A model generated the notes under the pieces. The model was not told the origin of the DNA and searched no databases. It saw only the letters and a program-made list of their open reading frames with translations. From Pseudomonadota bacterium (GTDB lineage Bacteria; Pseudomonadota; Gammaproteobacteria; Steroidobacterales; Steroidobacteraceae), in NCBI GenBank assembly GCA_018241455.1, contig JAFEDW010000063.1, forward strand, positions 1 to 9,464: a stretch of DNA of 9,464 nucleotides. The letters are read 5' to 3'. The position numbers were made by a program, and so were the translations under genes. This document shows positions 6,459-9,464 of this stretch, one piece after another (position 1 is the stretch's first letter; the number at the start of each line of letters is the position of its first letter).

Positions 6459-7634
6459 TCAGAACAGGTCCAGCGACGTCGCATCGGGCAGGGACCTCGC
6501 CCGCGCCTGTGCTTCGGCGGCGCTCACCAGGCTCCCGACACGCACACCGAGCAACCGCAGCCTTCGGTCGAGCGGCGCGCGCTTCAGGCATTGGCCCGCG
6601 GTGCGGCGGATCACCGCAGCGTCGGCGGTATGGAACTCCAGCGTCTGGGCGCGCGTGACCGAGCGGAAATTGTCGTAGCGCAGTTTCACGCCGATGGTCC
6701 GTCCCGCGTAGCCGTGCCGCGCGAGATCCGCGGCGAGGCGTTCGCACAGCGACGTGAAGACCGCGCTCAATTCCGGGCGATCGCGCACCGCATGCAGGTC
6801 GCGCTCGAAGGTGGTCTCGCAGCTCATCGATACCGGTTCACTGTGCGTGCTGATGTCGCGCGTGTCGCGCCCCCATGATACTTCGTGCAGCCAGTGGCCG
6901 TGGTGGCGGCCGAACTGCTCGATCAGCCAGCGCGGTTCGCAACGCGCCAGCTCGCCGATCGTGCGCACGCCGAGTTGCTCGAGCCGCGCGCTGGCCTTCG
7001 GCCCCACGCCGTTGATCTTGCGGCAGGGCAATGGCCAGATGCGCGCCGCCAGGTCGCCGGCATGGATGATCGTGACGCCGTTGGGCTTGTCGAATTCGCT
7101 CGCGAGCTTCGCCAGCAGCTTGTTGGGAGCGACGCCGATCGAGCAGGTGAGCCCGGTGCATTCGCGAATCGAGCGCTGGATGCGCAGCGCGAGCGGCCGG
7201 CCGCCCTGCTCGGCGCCGCCGGCCACCGCGTCGAAATCGATGTACACCTCGTCGATGCCGCGGTCTTCGACCCGCGGCGCGATCGCGGCAATCGCCGCCT
7301 TGAACAGCCGCGAATAGCGCCGGTACTCGTCGAAATCCGCCGGCAGCAGGATCGCGTCGGGACAGGCCCGCGCCGCCTGCATCAGGCCCATGCCCGAGTG
7401 CACGCCGAATTCGCGCGCCGCGTAAGTCGCCGTCGTGACCACGCCGCGCCCCTGGTAGCTCGCGAGGCGCGCGAACTCCCGCACATGGCCTTCGCCGCCG
7501 GCGCGCCGGCGTCCGCCGATGACGACCGGCTGGCCGGCCAGTTGCGGATAGCGCAGCAGCTCCACCGATGCGTAGAACGCATCCATGTCGAGGTGCGCGA
7601 TGCGTCGTTCGACGGCGGGAAGTTCGGCGCCCAT
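6459..7634 (-). CDS. dinB: DNA polymerase IV (DinB, Y-family translesion polymerase)
   Basis: This is an error-prone polymerase that copies past lesions. From the ATG at 7634 it is 391 residues, against about 351 in E. coli. Catalytic carboxylates are Asp16 and Asp18 in AHLDMDAFYASVEL and Asp128-Glu129 in RGIDEVYIDFD; Tyr21 is at the steric-gate position. GVAPNKLLAKLASEFDKPNG (168-187) is the palm-thumb signature, KINGVGPK (206-213) the helix-hairpin-helix in the thumb, and about 265-365 is the little finger. The extreme C-terminus SLDLF resembles the beta-clamp binding pentapeptide QLxLF. Compared with E. coli there is an extra segment of about 17 residues at 43-62. An alternative ATG at 7658 would add 8 residues and overlap the hutI stop; 7634 fits the family N-terminus better. 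The gene follows hutI by 16 bases, so co-transcription is likely. I see no LexA box. Confidence 0.94.
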   Translation of the reverse strand: MGAELPAVERRIAHLDMDAFYASVELLRYPQLAGQPVVIGGRRRAGGEGHVREFARLASYQGRGVVTTATYAAREFGVHSGMGLMQAARACPDAILLPADFDEYRRYSRLFKAAIAAIAPRVEDRGIDEVYIDFDAVAGGAEQGGRPLALRIQRSIRECTGLTCSIGVAPNKLLAKLASEFDKPNGVTIIHAGDLAARIWPLPCRKINGVGPKASARLEQLGVRTIGELARCEPRWLIEQFGRHHGHWLHEVSWGRDTRDISTHSEPVSMSCETTFERDLHAVRDRPELSAVFTSLCERLAADLARHGYAGRTIGVKLRYDNFRSVTRAQTLEFHTADAAVIRRTAGQCLKRAPLDRRLRLLGVRVGSLVSAAEAQARARSLPDATSLDLF

Positions 7635-7650
7635 GCGTCCGCTTACCGGC

Positions 7651-8886
7651 TCAGGCATCCGGCTGGCCGCGCCAGAACCTGCGATGCAGCGGCCGCGCGC
7701 CGAGATTATTGACGAGCTCGGCCGGATGCGCGACATCCCACACCGCCACATCGCACCACTTGCCGGGCTCGAGCGTGCCGACGGAGTCTTGCAGGCCGAG
7801 CGCGCGCGCAGCGTGACGCGTCACGCCGGCGAGGCACTCGGCCGTGGTCAAGCCGAACTCCACGGCCGCCAGGTTCATCGCCGCCAGCAGGGAACTGAGC
7901 GGCGAGGTGCCGGGATTGCAGTCGGTCGCGACGGCCATCGGCACACCGGCCCGGCGCAGCGCCTCGATCGGCGGACGCTGCTGCTCGCGCAGGAAATAGA
8001 ACGCGCCGGGCAGCAGCACGGCGACGGTGCCCGCCTGTGCCAACGCGCTCACGCCATCTTCGTCGGTGTATTCGAGGTGATCGGCGGACAATGCGCCGTG
8101 CCGCGCCGCGAGCCGCGCACCGTGCAGGTTCGACAGCTGGTCGGCGTGCAACTTCACGCGCAGTCCGTACTGTCTTGCGGCCGCGAAGATGCGGTCCACC
8201 TGCTGGGGCGTGAATGCGATGGTTTCACAGTAAGCATCGAAGGCATCGGCAAGCCCGCTCGCGGCCACCGCCGGCAACCATTCGGTACACAAGCGCTGCA
8301 CGTAGCCGTCGGAGTCACCGCCATGCTCGGGCGGCAACGTGTGCGCACCCAGGTACGTCGTCACCACCGACAGCGCGCGCAGGTCGGCGATCGCGCGCGC
8401 CGCTCGCAGCATGCGCAACTCGGTGTCGAGATCGAGTCCGTAGCCCGATTTGATCTCGAGCGTCGTCGTGCCGTCGGCGAGCAACGCGTCGACGCGCGGC
8501 AGCGCCGCATCGACCAATTGCTGCACGCTGGCCTGGCGCGTTGCCGCGACGGTCGAGAGGATGCCGCCGCCCGATTTCGCGATGCTCTGGTAGCTCTCGC
8601 CGGCGCGGCGCCGCTCGAATTCCGCGGCGCGATTGCCGGCGTGCACGATGTGGGTGTGGCAATCGATCAATCCCGGCGTCACCAGCCGGCCGCCCACGTC
8701 GAGCAGTTCCGCATCCGGAAAGCGCTGCTGCAGCTCGCGCGCCAGACCCAGCGCGGCGATGCGACCCTGTTGCACGGCGATTGCCGCCGGATGCGCGGCG
8801 CAGTCCCCGGCCCGCTCGGCAGGAACCGCGACGGCGGACCAGACCCTGCCGTTGGCGATGATTCGGGTAGCGCTGGTTGCGGGCAT
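7651..8886 (-). CDS. hutI: Imidazolonepropionase (histidine degradation, third step)
   Basis: HutI hydrolyses 4-imidazolone-5-propanoate to N-formimino-L-glutamate in the cytoplasm. The 411-residue product (from the ATG at 8886) has the usual length of an amidohydrolase-fold HutI. Metal ligands are visible as His77 and His79 in LIDCHTHIVHAGNR, His247 in VKLHADQLSN and Asp322 in ATDCNPGTSP. Other family signatures are KSGGGILSTV (104-113), LEIKSGYGLDLDTEL (143-157), YLGAHTLPPE (178-187), ALSADHLEY (265-273) and the C-terminal LEPGKWCDVAVWD. The frame stays open to an ATG at 8982, but those extra 32 residues run into the divergent hutF gene and do not look like the family. There is no Shine-Dalgarno before 8886; TAATCT stands 8 bases upstream. 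The partner hutF is divergent, and dinB follows downstream. Confidence 0.96.
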   Translation of the reverse strand: MPATSATRIIANGRVWSAVAVPAERAGDCAAHPAAIAVQQGRIAALGLARELQQRFPDAELLDVGGRLVTPGLIDCHTHIVHAGNRAAEFERRRAGESYQSIAKSGGGILSTVAATRQASVQQLVDAALPRVDALLADGTTTLEIKSGYGLDLDTELRMLRAARAIADLRALSVVTTYLGAHTLPPEHGGDSDGYVQRLCTEWLPAVAASGLADAFDAYCETIAFTPQQVDRIFAAARQYGLRVKLHADQLSNLHGARLAARHGALSADHLEYTDEDGVSALAQAGTVAVLLPGAFYFLREQQRPPIEALRRAGVPMAVATDCNPGTSPLSSLLAAMNLAAVEFGLTTAECLAGVTRHAARALGLQDSVGTLEPGKWCDVAVWDVAHPAELVNNLGARPLHRRFWRGQPDA

Positions 8887-8894
8887 GAACTGCG

Positions 8895-8900
8895 AGATTA
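8895..8900 (-). promoter_or_regulatory. Possible -10 hexamer for hutI (TAATCT on the minus strand)
   Basis: TAATCT ends 8 bases before the hutI ATG at 8886 and fits the loose TAnnnT pattern (3 of 6 to TATAAT). With no ribosome site between it and the ATG, a leaderless or near-leaderless message is possible. No good -35 is visible. Confidence 0.25.
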
Positions 8901-8928
8901 CCCGCCCCGCACTGCCGGCGCCATGCGG

Positions 8929-8937
8929 TGCTAACAT
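8929..8937 (+). promoter_or_regulatory. Possible extended -10 promoter element for hutF (TGC-TAACAT)
   Basis: TG-C-TAACAT matches the extended -10 form TGn-TAnnnT. It ends 7 bases before the hutF ATG at 8945, so transcription would begin at the start codon. No clear Shine-Dalgarno lies between (only GTTGCGG). The -35 region 17 bases upstream is poor, as is common for extended -10 promoters. Confidence 0.4.
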
Positions 8938-8944
8938 GTTGCGG

Positions 8945-9464
8945 ATGCGAGTCGGGACAGGCACGGCAGAGAGCGTAGTCACCTACGCCAACCTGTGGCG
9001 GGACGGCCGCTGGCTGAAGAATGCCACGGTCGAAATCGACGCCAGCGGCAAGATCGTGGATGTCTCGACTGAGACCCGCGGCGGCGCATCCGCGATCCCG
9101 GGATTGACGCTCCCGGGACTGGTCGACGCCCACTGCCACGCGTTCCAGCGCGCGCTCGGCGCCTGGACGCAGCGCGCCGCCGGGGCGCGCGATGATTTCT
9201 GGAGCTGGCGCGAGACCATGTATGCGCTCGCCGGGCGCCTGACGCGCGCGGACCTCGAAGCGATCACCGCACGCTGCTACCTGGAATTGCTGCGCGGCGG
9301 CTACACCGCGGTCGCTGAGTTTCTCTATCTTCATCGGCTCGGCGACCGCCGCGACCTCGATGCCGACGTGGCCGTCGCCGCGGCGGCGCAGCGCACCGGC
9401 ATGCCGGTCACGTTGCTGCCCACGCTGTACCAGCATGCCGATTTCGGCGGTGCCGCGCCAAAGC
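8945..9464 (+). CDS. hutF: Formimidoylglutamate deiminase (N-formimino-L-glutamate deiminase), N-terminal part; 3' end outside window
   Basis: HutF deaminates N-formimino-L-glutamate, the product of HutI, to N-formyl-L-glutamate, which a deformylase then hydrolyses to glutamate. The frame from the ATG at 8945 is open to the window end, giving 173 residues of a protein usually about 450 long. It is an amidohydrolase: a beta-sandwich start is followed by LPGLVDAHCHAFQRALGA (56-73) with metal ligands His63 and His65. The next motifs are diagnostic of HutF among its deaminase relatives: FWSWRETMY (85-93) and GGYTAVAEFLYLH (118-130), then VTLLPTLYQHADFGG. It is divergent from hutI. No Shine-Dalgarno is evident, and no other in-frame start near 8945 fits better. 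Confidence 0.93.
   Translation, partial: MRVGTGTAESVVTYANLWRDGRWLKNATVEIDASGKIVDVSTETRGGASAIPGLTLPGLVDAHCHAFQRALGAWTQRAAGARDDFWSWRETMYALAGRLTRADLEAITARCYLELLRGGYTAVAEFLYLHRLGDRRDLDADVAVAAAAQRTGMPVTLLPTLYQHADFGGAAPK

Larger units (their letters stand above)
8887..8944. promoter_or_regulatory. Divergent promoter region between hutI and hutF (58 bp)
   Basis: The two hut genes are read outward from this short region, so both promoters and any operator must overlap here or lie in the coding ends. It contains AGATTA (8895-8900; TAATCT on the minus strand), the extended -10 described separately, and the perfect palindrome AACATGTT (8933-8940). I do not see the longer TGTATACA-type site expected for the GntR-family repressor HutC. 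Confidence 0.5.

Noticed and set aside
7496..7511. A perfect 16-bp palindrome (CGCCGGCGCGCCGGCG) in dinB
   Set aside because: It consists only of G and C within Arg/Gly codons of the Pol IV insertion, so chance and codon bias explain it well; no regulatory context is visible.
6156..7712. Two long + strand frames (6156-6878 and 6885-7712) opposite DUF4404 and dinB
   Set aside because: Both are antisense shadows of well-supported minus-strand genes and carry no motif.
7585..8934. A 449-codon open frame on the + strand opposite hutI
   Set aside because: It mirrors the codon pattern of hutI and has no domain or ribosome site; hutI is complete with its metal ligands.
8887..8982. A longer hutI beginning at the ATG at 8982 or at 8937
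   Set aside because: It would run through the intergenic region, with the 8982 start lying inside hutF, and add 17-32 residues unlike any HutI N-terminus. The ATG at 8886 gives the family start (RIIANGRVW).

Overview
The window is a gene-dense, GC-rich chromosomal segment of proteobacterial type. The HutI/HutF route of histidine degradation, the AcrAB-like efflux pair, the DUF4404 protein and a Pol IV of the 'GIDE' subtype together suggest a high-GC Gammaproteobacterium (Xanthomonadales, Nevskiales or Steroidobacterales relatives) or a Betaproteobacterium. This placement is inferred from gene content only. I see no tRNA, rRNA, CRISPR array, insertion sequence or prophage gene, and no gene-free stretch longer than 60 bases.

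Left block (1-6159, all + strand). Five genes lie head to tail with gaps of 16, 4, 14 and 9 bases, so they look like one transcription unit. They are the C-terminal end of a BNR/Asp-box beta-propeller protein, a MoaD/ThiS-family sulfur carrier ending in Gly-Gly, a MoeB-type E1-like adenylyltransferase fused to a rhodanese domain, an AcrA-like lipoprotein adaptor, and an AcrB-like RND proton antiporter. The carrier and the E1-rhodanese form a natural pair: the E1 domain adenylates the carrier's C-terminus and the rhodanese domain supplies sulfur as a thiocarboxylate. The adaptor and pump form two thirds of a tripartite efflux system; the outer-membrane channel is not here. Why a sulfur-carrier module and an efflux pump share an apparent operon is not explained by either function.

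Right block (6165-9464). The minus strand carries hutI (imidazolonepropionase), dinB (DNA polymerase IV) and a small DUF4404 gene, in that order of transcription. This run meets the efflux gene tail to tail with only 5 bases between stop codons, and a perfect 9-bp hairpin lies just inside the DUF4404 end. Diverging from hutI across 58 bases is hutF (formimidoylglutamate deiminase), cut by the window end. HutI and HutF act in succession: HutI makes N-formimino-L-glutamate and HutF deaminates it.

All the families are known. The points most worth a second look are the neighbourhoods (propeller + sulfur carrier + E1-rhodanese + RND pump; Pol IV behind a histidine-catabolism gene) and -10-like hexamers 6 to 8 bases before the start codons of three genes that lack a clear Shine-Dalgarno, which suggests leaderless mRNAs. 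I did not find a clearly undescribed system.
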